The notes under the pieces were generated by a model. That model was not told the origin of the DNA. It ran no database searches and worked only from the letters and a program-made list of their open reading frames with translations. This document shows, one piece after another, positions 36,000 through 46,479 of a stretch of 64,000 nucleotides of DNA. A program made the translations under genes and the position numbers. This DNA comes from Elephas maximus indicus (lineage: Eukaryota > Chordata > Mammalia > Proboscidea > Elephantidae), in assembly GCF_024166365.1 (NCBI RefSeq), contig NC_064838.1, positions 73,424,001 to 73,488,000 of the forward strand, read 5' to 3'. Positions within the stretch are counted from its first letter, which is position 1; every line of letters starts with the position of its first letter.

Positions 36000-38400
36000 C
36001 ATATAGATTATTTTACATATATACAAAAGTTTAAAATTTTATTTTAATTGAGATATATCATCTTTCATATAGAGATCTGTTTCATTCTCCTAGAAGACTT
36101 TTTTTTTTTTTTTTTTTTTAATAAACCATTAAACAGGGAGTTGGGAAATGGATCTGCAAAATTACATAAAAGATTTTCCTGTCACCCCACTTGGGCACAG
36201 TATTAGAGAGGCACAGCAAGTCTGTCTTTCAAAAATTTTTAAGTTAAATTATATTATTTGTTTGTCATATATATTAAAAAGTCACAGACAAAACTGCATA
36301 TATTAGGAAAATCAAGCTACTTGACACTTCTACAGGATGACAGAAAAATAAATTCACAAAGAAATCCAAAGCTGTGAAATCTCTAATTTGAAACACATTT
36401 TAGGAAGTGTTACCATTCTATGAGCTTGCAGGATTGCTTTTTTTTTTTTTTGCCTCAGCAAATAAGTCTTCAATCATTTACCATGAAAAAATTTAGTAGA
36501 AAAAAGAATCAAATGTTCAAACTCATTTTCTCGTCCTTATATAAGACTTTAAACCTCTCGGTGGACACAGGCTGGCTGCCTAATCGGGGTGGAATTCTTA
36601 TTTTGTTTCTCAGAGACCTTCTGGGAAAACTAGACATCTAGTCCATGATTAAGCACATTGTACAAATTATAAGTGATATTTTACTAGTCCTGGTGTCTGC
36701 ATCCCTAGGGGGAGGGAGGAAAATGAACAAAGGGTCAAGCCTCAAAATATATTTGTTCAAGTGAAAAAAAAAATCAAATAATTGATATTAGCTGATTGCT
36801 TTAAAAATTTTTTTTAAAAGTTAACTATTTTACCTTTAAAATATGTACGTAGATTTTGCCTCCACATAGTAATCAGCTAATGTATAGTTTGATTTTTTTT
36901 CTATACAAAATATGCATGAAATACTGAGGATATTATTAATGTGCTAAATTTTGCAATAATTTTATTCCCAAAATAGGAAGGTTGGCTTGGCCATGGAAGT
37001 AAGGGACTCCGATTTCTGAAAGTCCACAGATCAAATACAGATGCTGTTAAAGTGCCCACGTGTAGATTAGAATTTAGATTTTGGCATGGTGCTCAATAAC
37101 GTTGTTCTATTTCGATGAGATGTACTTAATCTGTAAAAATTGAAGTGAGTTGAAATTTTAACCAGTCAATTCCCTTACCTGATTCTGTGGGATGACATGA
37201 AATAGCTGCTGTGCTCAAGAATGGGAAAAGAAAAATTGCAATGACTTAAGAAGAAGCTCGATGTGGGTTAGATTTTGGGAAAAAAATACACAGGTTTATT
37301 CTCTCTCATGTACAGACAGGGATGTAAGTCACATCGTAAGATCTTATCTTCATTTTTCTCCAATTATGATATATATGTTATTTTATAATTCATAAATTAT
37401 AATTTATAATAATTATTCCTTAATTTGAAATATTTTGTCTCATTATTCTCTAAATCACCTTCCAGAGAAAACTCCAGGGGCCAACAATCACTGAATCAGT
37501 TTTAGGATGAAACACAGGTGTTTAGGAACCCTAATCTCAGATTTTTACTGAACGATTGAGTCCTATGAATAGTCAACATTTGCCTCACATTCAGTCACTT
37601 GTGGAAGGATTTCTAGAATGTCGAAGTGACATTTGTAAGTTTTGAATACTGTGAAACTTGTACAGTTTCTGGCATTTTCTTTAAGAACAAGAGAGCAAAA
37701 ATACAAACATAAAATTGATATGACTGTGGAAGAGGCCTGCACAGGTGAGAAGATCTGCAGTTCAAGTTTCTTAAGTTTCAATGAAAATCTACCTCTGAAG
37801 TTAGGTTTGATACCTTTAAGTGGTGCTTGTTGTTATTGTTTTATTATTATTATCACTTGATATTGTGTGAGAAAAATATTTAAGTGTATTATACACAGAT
37901 AGTTGTCAGCTACTTTGGATAGGTATGAGAACATGAAAACCTAGAACTCTTCCTGTGGCATAAAAAGAGAGATATCTCTCAGGGGCCAAACAACTTACAA
38001 TGTTGTCCAGCATGCTGTAAGCCCTCAATAAATACTAGCTTTAATGATGATTATTAATGATGATGCTGTTTTTACTGCCTTTTTGGATTATTATTTTACA
38101 TAAACTAAGATAGATTCAAGGATGGAAGCATCTCGTCCACTGCTTTGCTCAAATGTGGACACAAATCCTTCTAAAAGCTTTCCCCATCCCAGTGTGACAT
38201 GGTTCTACTAAAGTTTCAAGAGAAAAATAAACAAAACTAGAACTATCTACAGGGAGAATTACTTAAAATAAGCCTTGTACATACAGTCACTCTCTCTGAT
38301 AAGGTTCAAAGAGCTAAAGTTTGGTATTGAAGAAATCTGAAGTATAAGAGAGTAATCAGTAAATAAATAGAGAGAGATAAATGAATGAATGAATAAACAA
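36000..38400. other. Non-coding duplicated sequence, no named repeat
   Basis: Colinear with about 47450-50040. It contains long T runs (36101-36119, 36438-36451) and ordinary AT-rich sequence. No gene, RNA or named repeat seen. Copy 1 lacks about 375 bp that copy 2 has at 49615-50000. Confidence 0.45.
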
Positions 38401-39630
38401 ATAAGCAGAGATATCAAGTTTTTATCAAGTTTGGTTCTCCAGAGCTCTAGTCAAAACCTGATTTTTGTGTGTTCATCTGACATCCTGCAGTTTTGTTGGA
38501 TTTGTATATTAAATCTAATAGTTCATTTTTGTTTTTGTTGGTTTGTTGTGTGTGTGTGTATTCTTTGTTGTTGTTGTTAGGTGATGTCGAGTTTGTTCTG
38601 ACTCACAGCGACTCCTGTGTACAACAGAAGGAAACACTGCTCTGTCCTGTGCCATCCTCACAATCATTGTTATGCTTGAGCCCAGAGTATTTCTTAGGAT
38701 ATTCTGTGTATAAGATCATGTCATTTGAATAGGAACAAATTTACTTCTTTTCAAATTTGAATGCCATTTCCTATTTTTTTTTCCTAACTTTTCTGGCTAG
38801 TATTTACATAATAATATGGAATAAGAGTTGTGAAGTCAAGCATCCTTGATTTGTTCCTGATGTTACGGAAACTTTTAGTTTTTCACCAATGTGTGTGATG
38901 TCAGCCGTGGGCATTTCATAACTGTCCTTAATCAGATACAGTTTCCTTACATTTCTAGTTTGTTGGGTGATTTTATTATGAAAGGGTATTGGAGTGTGTC
39001 AAATGATTTTTCTGCATCAATATAATCATTTTTGTTCATTCTCTTAATTAATTGATATTTATGTTTAACCACTCCTGCATTTATGGGATAAGTTTCACTG
39101 GGTCGTGGTGTATAGTCCTTCCAATATGCTGCCATATTTGGTTTGCTAGTATTTTGTTGCAATTTGCTGCTGAATTTGGTTTGTTAGTATTTTATAGACG
39201 ATTTGCATCCATATTCATAAGGTACATTGTGATTTATTTTATTTTTTTTTGCTTTGGTATCAGGGTGATAATGTCATTCTAGAATGAGTTGCCTTCTATT
39301 TTTTGGAAGAGTTTGAGAAAGATTATTGTTAATTTCTATCTGGTGTCCTTTTATAATTTCTATCTCCTTATTGGCAGTCTCTATTTGTTAAGACATTATT
39401 TTACTGGTTACCTTTAGTCCTTTGTACGTGATATCCATTAGCACCTTGAACATATTTAATACAGTTCATTTATATTATTTCTCTAAGTAATTCCAATATC
39501 TGAGTTGACTCAGGGATTGTTTCAAATTTATTTATTTTTTCCTGTGAATGAGCCATGTGCTCCTGTTTATTTGCATGCCTAATATTTTGTTGTTGCTGTT
39601 GTGGAAAACTGAACATTGTGAATTACAAAC
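38400..39630 (-). mobile_element. Old L1 fragment, reverse, at the end of copy 1
   Basis: Plus strand reads the reverse of L1 ORF2 and the region beyond: ACATCCTGCAGTTTTGTTGG, TATAAGATCATGTCATTTGA, TTGTTCCTGATGTTACGGAA, TTTGGAAGAGTTTGAGAAAG. It ends near 39630, exactly where copy 2 of the duplication begins. It is interrupted by an RTE end at 38565. Confidence 0.75.
38565..38687 (-). mobile_element. RTE 3' end inserted in L1, copy 1 only
   Basis: Reads TTGTTGTTGTTAGGTGATGT, CTGACTCACAGCGACTCCTG, CTGTGCCATCCTCACAATCA. This is the reverse of the RTE tail. The L1 in copy 2 has no such insert at about 50465, so it arrived after duplication or was lost there. Confidence 0.7.
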
Positions 39631-39944
39631 CATAATTATTAAAATTATTGACAATGGATTAAAAACAATCTTGTCAGTGATTATCTTAAATACTTCACAG
39701 AAAATGTATACTTTCTTCCAATACCATTATTCATGCACTGTTTGAGCACTGGTTGGATTTTATTGTCATGGCTTATATCCAATTTTATATTTAGTGCCAG
39801 GTAGTTTAGCAAGTCACTGCATTATTTATGATCAACAATTAGACTCTAAGAATTTCTCTTGTATTGCTGAATGGAATACAAATGATTAAACCCACATTGC
39901 AATAACACATTCATAGCTGTACATGTACTTAAAATATGACCAAG

Positions 39945-40225
39945 CAATTTCAATCTTTGATGTATATACAAGATAATTCAGTTAATATGTTCTCAAAAAG
40001 CATTTATGCAGGAAGTTTTACGGCAGTTTTATTCATGATAGCCAAACATTTCCTGCATCAGAACGGAAACAATTGCTCAGGAACCATACAATGGAATGCA
40101 GCTTTGTAATATAAATGATGGAGTTACAGAGACACACAAAAATATGGTTAAATCTTTTAAATATGTTGACTGAAAGAAGCCAGATATCAAAGTGAACTTT
40201 TTTTTTTCTGATTCCAAAGTTTCTA
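39945..40225 (+). mobile_element. L1 3' fragment in duplication copy 2
   Basis: Paired with 30415-30700. Reads TTTATGCAGGAAGTTTTACG and GAAGCCAGATATCAAAGTGA. Confidence 0.65.
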
Positions 40226-40344
40226 CCCAATGGTGATGAGAAATAAGAGCTTCTCTATTTAATGGTGATAGAAGTCAGAATAATGACTGCGTTTGTGGGG
40301 CCAAGAGATCAACGTGAAAGTAGCACAAGAGATGCTGAATGATG

Positions 40345-41170
40345 AAAACGTTCCACCTGTGGCTTCCCCCAAACTATAATGATGACAACTCCATACTTCC
40401 AATTATTTAGTCCAAGTCTTAGCCCAGTCCTGAATGCCTCTTATTTCGTAGCGTTTCATATCCCAATGTGTCCACAAAACTCAAATATCTGCTTTCTCCC
40501 AGTCTCCTGAATCTGGCCAGTTTTTGCTCCTCCACTAATATCACTTGATCCAAGGCCATATTTTGTCACAACTGGGCTACTGTAATGGCCTCCTTGTGTT
40601 CACATCAATTCTATACTCACAACTCAGCAATGGTTGTCCAGCATTTTGGGTTAAAATCCAGAATCCTCATACTGATCTAATTTATACTACATGTTCTGGC
40701 CCCATTACATCTACCTATTGCCTAAGTCTCATCAATTTACTCCTTGATCTTTTGTGACTATGCAGGGCATGTTCCCATCACGGAAGTTCTCACTTGCTCT
40801 TTGCTTTCCCCAGAACACTTTTCCTCAGATGTCCACTTGATTCTCTTCCTTAACTCCTTTTAGTCTGACAAATTGTCACATTCTTGTTTCTCCCTTCTCT
40901 ATTTTACTTATAATTGCAAACATCTTTTAGTTTCCCTATTCCAATTTTCCACTTAGTTTTTCTTCATGGCAATTAATACTTTTTGATATACTGTACAATT
41001 TATGCATTAATTTTATATATTGTCTTTCTCCTCACAATGAAATGTAAACTTTAAGAGAGCAGACATTTATCTCAGTTTTATATTGCTCAACCCCATATCA
41101 CCAGTGCCTATAATTGCGTCACATACAAAGTTAAAGCATTAAAACTTTTGTTCAATGAATGAAAGAATGA
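40345..41170 (+). mobile_element. L2 LINE 3' fragment (copy 2)
   Basis: Paired with 30800-31490 but more complete. It keeps the L2 end with AATGAAATGTAAACTTTAAG, CCCCATATCACCAGTGCCTA and TTGTTCAATGAATGAA. Confidence 0.8.
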
Positions 41171-41589
41171 GTGGATATATGAAATCTGCTCTATACTACA
41201 GTTTGGTCATCATATATATTATCTAGGTATTATTCATTTTGCAATAAATTATATTTTCTATGCATTTTATTTCAGCAAATTAAAGAAGAAAAAATATTTG
41301 CTATGACATAGGAGTATTGTGTTTAGAGGTACTAAATCTACTGCCTTAGAAGATAAACAACGTAGATAATGTCAACCATTCTCTTGCTTATACATTGTAA
41401 ATCAATCCAGTTCCAATAGTAGTGATTTAGTTATTTCTGAAGAGAGGAGAAATGAAGGCATTTGTCTAATTATTTATTTTGTAAACATTTCTTTGAGCTT
41501 ACATCTCTCTAGACAGTAGGCTAATCAAATCATGTTGTTCAGTCTCAAACTATAAAGGGTTCCTAAAGTCATATTTTCTGTACAAATGT

Positions 41590-42513
41590 CTATTTTCCCA
41601 AAACTCTTTTCATAGCCCCCATGACCTCCTTATTCCTCAGACTGTAGATAAATGGGTTCAGAAGAGGTGTAATGATACTGTAAAATACCACCACCACTTT
41701 ATCTTCCTCAGGGTAATGCAAGGTGTGTGGTCTTGTATAGGTGGAGAGAGCAGTCCCATAGACTAGGCTTGCCACAATCAGATGAGAGGAACACGTGGAG
41801 ATGGCTTTTGTCTGCCCTTTACCTGAGCTCATCTGGTATACCACAATAAGCATCCGGGCACAGGAAGCCAGAATGGCCATGAATGGTAGTAGCAGAATGA
41901 TAAGGACACTAAAGAGGACGGTATACTTATACTAGGAGGTGTCCTGACACACCAAAGGCATTAGAGATGGAACTTCACAGAAAAAGTGGTTAATGATCCG
42001 AGATGTACAGAATGGAAGTTGAAATACATACAGTGTATGTATTAAAGCATTGATAGAACTACTGGCCCATGCACATGTGACCATGGACAAACAGATCATC
42101 TTGCTCATGAGCACAGGATAATGTAAAGGGTGACAGATTGCTATGTATCTATCATAAGACATGAAACCAAGAAGAAGAGCTTCAGTTCCACCAAGGGTCA
42201 AAACCACAAAGGTTTGAATCTTACAACCTAAAAAAGTAATGGTCTTACTATTTGACAGGAAGTTTGCTGCCATCCTGGGTACCGTGGTGGAGATGTACAT
42301 CATGTCAATGAAGGAGAGCTGACTGAGGAGGAAGTACATGGGAGTGTGGAGCAGAGTGTCCAATCGGATGAGGTGGATCAGTATGATATTCCCCATCAAA
42401 GTCACTGAGAAGAGGCCCACAATGGTAACAAAGAGGACAGTGTTCATTTGGCCATATTGGAAAAAGCCAAGAAGTATAAATTCTGTTCCAAAAGTTTGAT
42501 TTTCTGTCTTCAT
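41590..42513 (-). pseudogene. OR2AK2: OR2AK2-like receptor with a single nonsense codon, copy 2
   Basis: The frame is colinear from ATG to TAG over 308 codons including the stop. The only visible lesion is an in-frame TAG at codon 194 (41932-41934). The paired codon in copy 1 is CAG, giving [10 protein letters not shown] as in human OR2AK2. Before it lie NQT (5-7), LHTPMYF (55-61), Cys97, [15 protein letters not shown] (118-132) and [10 protein letters not shown]. After it, still in frame, come [40 protein letters not shown] and [20 protein letters not shown], ending VLGK. The stop falls at the end of ECL2, so TM5-TM7 would be lost. It could be a recent or segregating pseudogene. CAG to TAG is a single C-to-T change. 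A probable splice acceptor (TTTTTATTTAAG) lies just before the ATG at 42516. Confidence 0.93.
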
Positions 42514-42599
42514 GGCTTAAATAAAAATAAAGCAGACAATATCTGAAAATTCAGTGTAAACAACATTGAAGGTCCTTCAAAAGAAAACAAAATGATTAT

Positions 42600-43940
42600 T
42601 AAATGCAGTAGAATTTCCTTGAATCACTTTAGGTGACTATTTCTCCCCTTGTTTCTATGTATGCACTGAATCTGTGTCTGTTGAGCAACGGCCAATTTGA
42701 AAAAAAAAATATTATCTGGAAATAAAAATTTAGATGATTTGCCAACATGAGTTTTTTCTCCCCTTTTAAATATCTTCAAGATGAGAGCTTGGAGATGTGT
42801 TTACTTGGTATGAAAAAAAAAATCTTTCACTCCATTCACTTAAATAATTAAACATGACAGTGATGTTCAAATATGGTATAATATTCTTACAAAAAGAATT
42901 TCTTTCTCCATTTCTCAATTTTGAAATTATATTGGCTATTTTTTTTTTTTATAGGTTGTAATAAATGTTATATTACCATTTGTATGTCAGGAATACTACA
43001 ACTCTTGTAAATGAATTGGTGATTATTTCTATAATATCTGTAATTGTATGTGGAAATTTGTTGCCCACGCAAAAAACAAATATGCAACACCTTTAAGAAG
43101 GGCTGGAGAAAGAAACATTAAAATGTTACGTTAGCAATTATTAATCTAAGTTTAACTCAAGGAACATGTCAAGAATGGCATTTTGAATTTGACTTGGTCC
43201 TTTTATATTAATAGGGGAAATTTACATTTAAACTGCACTTGGATGAAATGTCAGTTAGTAAAATGTTATTACTTGCTCCTCAGTTGAGATATGGAGTCAA
43301 AAGGTATTGATGCCCCATTAAAATTTGAAAGTTTTAGGTAATTGTTATTACAAATATTGCTCAACGAAGTTGAGAAATTAAAATTATTTTCAGTAAAAAC
43401 TAGTCAGCTTTAATATAAAGTGTGACAAATATGAAAATTAATTGACAATACCAACGGTTGATTATACATACATGCAAATATAAATACAATTCTAGCATAT
43501 AGAACTCAATGATCTATGATAAAGTTTTATTTATTGTTGACCTGACTATACTTGGTTCAAGGTGCAGTCACTTATGCTAAGCCCCACATCAGCAAACCAA
43601 ACCTAAGTCTAGTTCCTACAAATGCCTGACCTTCCCAGAAGCCCAAATGTGAGTTAACCAATTAAGACTTGCCTGCTGACCTTAACCTGGTTCAAAACGT
43701 TCCATTAATCCCATCCCCATCACCAGAACTGTTAAAAACAAAATTTTTACAAAATTAAATTTGTATAAGAACTCATAGCCTGTAGTTGCTATTCATGAAT
43801 TAGAAAGCTCTTGTCTGAAACTTCCCATTCATAAATTGCAAGTTAAACTTATGGGTTCATATACAAACCTAATCTTGTAGAAATTTTGTTTTTAACATTA
43901 TCTATAGTCAGCCAAGTTGGTATAAACTAAGGCACATTTG
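42600..43940. other. Non-coding duplicated sequence upstream of the pseudogene
   Basis: Colinear with 32880-34840 minus the copy-1-specific SINEs and the GATA array. It should contain the 5' intron and upstream exons of the receptor. None can be placed by eye. Confidence 0.45.
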
Positions 43941-44779
43941 ACTATAAGTAATCATATCATTAAGTTATATAGGAAAGATACTACACACATTTCATATATT
44001 CTAAAAAGCTTTGATCCTATTGAACCGTCTTTCTTCATTATAGGCCTTTCTCAAAGAACAGTGCTTTTCTCTAAAACTGCAAACACAGTGATATAAAATA
44101 ATGATGGATGTTTGTATAATCCAGAAAAAAACAAAGACTTATTCTAACAACATTATGATTTTTTTGAATGTTCTAACCCATGAAATAGAATATGACAAAT
44201 AAAAATAACAACACAAAAAAGAAAAAAAAATTCTATTTAAAAGCTTTACTGTTTTTGAAAACCTAATAAATGAAAAACATTTAACTTGCTAAAAGTGTTC
44301 GATAAATTGTATAAATTATAATTTATAGTTAGCGACATTCTAATACATATTTTTAATATTCTTAAAATTTTTCACCTTAGTAATAACAATACTCAATGAT
44401 AATAAAATATTATTTAAATATGGTTATCCAAAAAACTGGCTTATGTTTTAAAAATATCAAATGCAAACACATGTAACTGAAAGGACAAAATAAATGTCAT
44501 TGCAAGCTAGTTCACTGTAAACCAATTTATGTAAATAGAATCTAAATTTTAAGATAGGTTATATATTTCAGACCATGATGCAATTTTTTAATAAAAATCT
44601 GAAAGAAAATGATTGAGTTAGAAATAAAAATTAAAAAAAAATGTTGATCAGAGAATGAAGAGGAGGAAATACAACACATAAAATTTTATGGATATAAATG
44701 TGATGAAATAGCGTGATAATTGGGCGTGATAGAAAAACAGGAAAGTAAGAATACAATAGCTGTAGAAGTTATCAGGAGT

Positions 44780-44985
44780 CTTGATTCTGGTGTAGTGATT
44801 TTAGCACTGAGCTGCTACCTGAAAGGCAGGCGGTAGTTGGAACCCACCAGCTGCTGAACAGGAGGAGAAAGATGTGGCAGTCTGCTCCTGTAAAGATTTA
44901 CAGCCTTGGAAACCCTATGGGGCAGTTCTACTCTGTCCTATAAGGTCACTATGAGTTGCAATTGACTCCATGGCAGTGGGTTTAT
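44780..44985 (+). mobile_element. AfroSINE, longer variant
   Basis: Contains AGCACTGAGCTGCTACCTGA, AGAAAGATGTGGCAGTCTGC, AAAGATTTACAGCCTTGGAA and CTGTCCTATAAGGTCACTAT. The AAAGATGTGGCAGTCTGC block is an extra middle section, also found at 45215. Confidence 0.88.
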
Positions 44986-45039
44986 AGAAGTTATATAATT
45001 ATTATATGACTATGTATCATCAATAAATTATATACTCTG

Positions 45040-45115
45040 CCCATTGCCTTGGAGTCAATTCCATTTCATAGTGACCACTGGGCAGAGCAGAACTGCCCCA
45101 TAGGATTTCTAAAGC
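45040..45115 (-). mobile_element. AfroSINE 3' fragment, reverse
   Basis: Reads CCTTGGAGTCAATTCCATTT and GGCAGAGCAGAACTGCCCCA, the reverse of the SINE end. Truncated. Confidence 0.8.
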
Positions 45116-45129
45116 TACAATCAGTACAG

Positions 45130-45325
45130 AAGGAGCCCTGTTTGTGCTGTGGTTGTGTTTGGCTGATAACAGAAGAGGTGGTGGGTTGATCCTACTAGGT
45201 GCTTTGAGGGAGAAAGATGTGGCAGTCTGCTCCTGTAAAGATTTACTGCCTTCGAAACCTACTTTGTCCTATACGGTCACTATGAGTTGGAATCTACTGG
45301 ATGGCAGTGGGTTAATCTTTATAGA
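45130..45325 (+). mobile_element. AfroSINE, longer variant
   Basis: From AGGAGCCCTGTTTGTGCTGT through AGAAAGATGTGGCAGTCTGC to CACTATGAGTTGGAATCTAC. Same middle block as the copy at 44780. Confidence 0.88.
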
Positions 45326-45327
45326 AA

Positions 45328-45430
45328 CAGGCTGCCACATCTTTCTTCCTTGAAGTTCCTGGTAGGTTCCAACCCCTGACCTTTGGGTTAAAGCCCAATG
45401 CTTAACGACTGTACAGCCAGGGCTCCTTCA
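45328..45430 (-). mobile_element. AfroSINE head fragment, reverse
   Basis: Reads GCTGCCACATCTTTCTTCCT, the reverse of the AAAGATGTGGCAG block, then ACGACTGTACAGCCAGGGCT, the reverse of the head. It lies tail to tail with the preceding copy and can pair with it. Confidence 0.82.
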
Positions 45431-45880
45431 ATAAAATATGTAGAGAAGTCTGTTCTTTTTGTGAATTTGATCGTTTGTTCTACATTTTCTCCCACTCTGT
45501 CCAGGACTCTCTGTTGTAATCCCAGTCAGAGCAGAACCCTGGAGACTATGGCCCCTGGAGATCCTTCTAACTCAGAACTGAAGCCACCCCTGAAGTTTAC
45601 CTTTGAGCCAAAGGTAAGACAGGCCTATAAAACGAACAGTATTTGACATCAAATGGGCTACACCTGCCAAAAAACAGAGAGGAGAAGGCAGGAATGGACA
45701 GGAAAACTGGACAAATGGAATGTGGGAATGTGGCATGGAAAGGGGAAAAGTGCTGACACAATAGGGATTGCTGCCAATGCCATGAAAAAAATCGTGTATA
45801 AATCTTTGAATGACAAAGTAATATAAACATATATATGGAAGGAAAAATTTATTTAAAAAAAAGAAAATGGGAACACTGGC
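45431..45880 (+). mobile_element. Unclassified repeat-like block
   Basis: GC-richer stretch with AGCAGAACCCTGGAGACTAT and later GGCATGGAAAGGGGAAAAGT, followed by TATAAATCTTTGAATGACAA. The second part resembles the layout of the L1 3'UTR at 17540-17680 but the match is weak. The 82-aa frame (45398-45646) has no recognisable domain. Confidence 0.35.
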
Positions 45881-46321
45881 AACAATTTCCAAACTATTGG
45901 AATGCCCATTTCATCAGGTGGGGGTCGTTATTTTGATTTTGTAGTTTTTACCCCAAAAAATTTCATGTAAAGAATTATAAATCTAAACAAGAACCCAAAT
46001 TAAATTCTTAGAATAAATAAAAAATTTTAATATCACAAATAAAATCCAATTTACCAAAAATTAATAAAAATGAAAAGAGCTAAGCAGAAAAAATATATAC
46101 AAATAAGTGATACATCGAAAATGAAATAGAAGGCTTAAAATAAAGAAATAATCCCAAAATATTAAAACCTAGTTAAACAAAACAACTTTATTAAATTATT
46201 GGGCCAAAAATGTTGTGAGCAACATTATCAGATATGCAGTAGCATAGTTTTGGTAAAACACGGTAGATCTTTTCAAAACTTGCTAATCATTTCTCACGAC
46301 CTTTGATCATTTTCATACCTG

Positions 46322-46472
46322 TCACAGTCGTTGAGTTAGGGCTGCCTACCAAAAGGTTTGCAGCTCGATTCCACCAGCGGCTCCTTGGAAACCATACTGG
46401 GCAGTTCTACTCTGTCCTACAGGGTGGCTTTGAGTCAGAATAGACTTGATGGAAACGGCTTTTTTTTTTAAC
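46322..46472 (+). mobile_element. AfroSINE, 5'-shortened
   Basis: Reads GGGCTGCCTACCAAAAGGTT, GATTCCACCAGCGGCTCCTT, CTGTCCTACAGGGTGGCTTT and ends in a T run at about 46460-46470. Confidence 0.9.
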
Positions 46473-46479
46473 TAACAGT

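Larger units (their letters stand above)
43945..46460. other. 2.5-kb segment present only in copy 2
   Basis: Copy 1 passes directly from CTAAGGCATAC to a T run and GAACTAACAATATC (34839-34865). Copy 2 has about 2.5 kb between the same points, ending with an AfroSINE whose T-rich tail touches TAACTAACAG. The T run left in copy 1 looks like the remains of that tail, so a deletion in copy 1 is the simpler reading. The segment holds several AfroSINEs and otherwise AT-rich DNA. Confidence 0.65.

Noticed and set aside
45398..45646. 82-aa frame as a host exon
   Set aside because: No domain. It lies in a SINE-rich block between repeats and resembles L1 3'UTR-like sequence.
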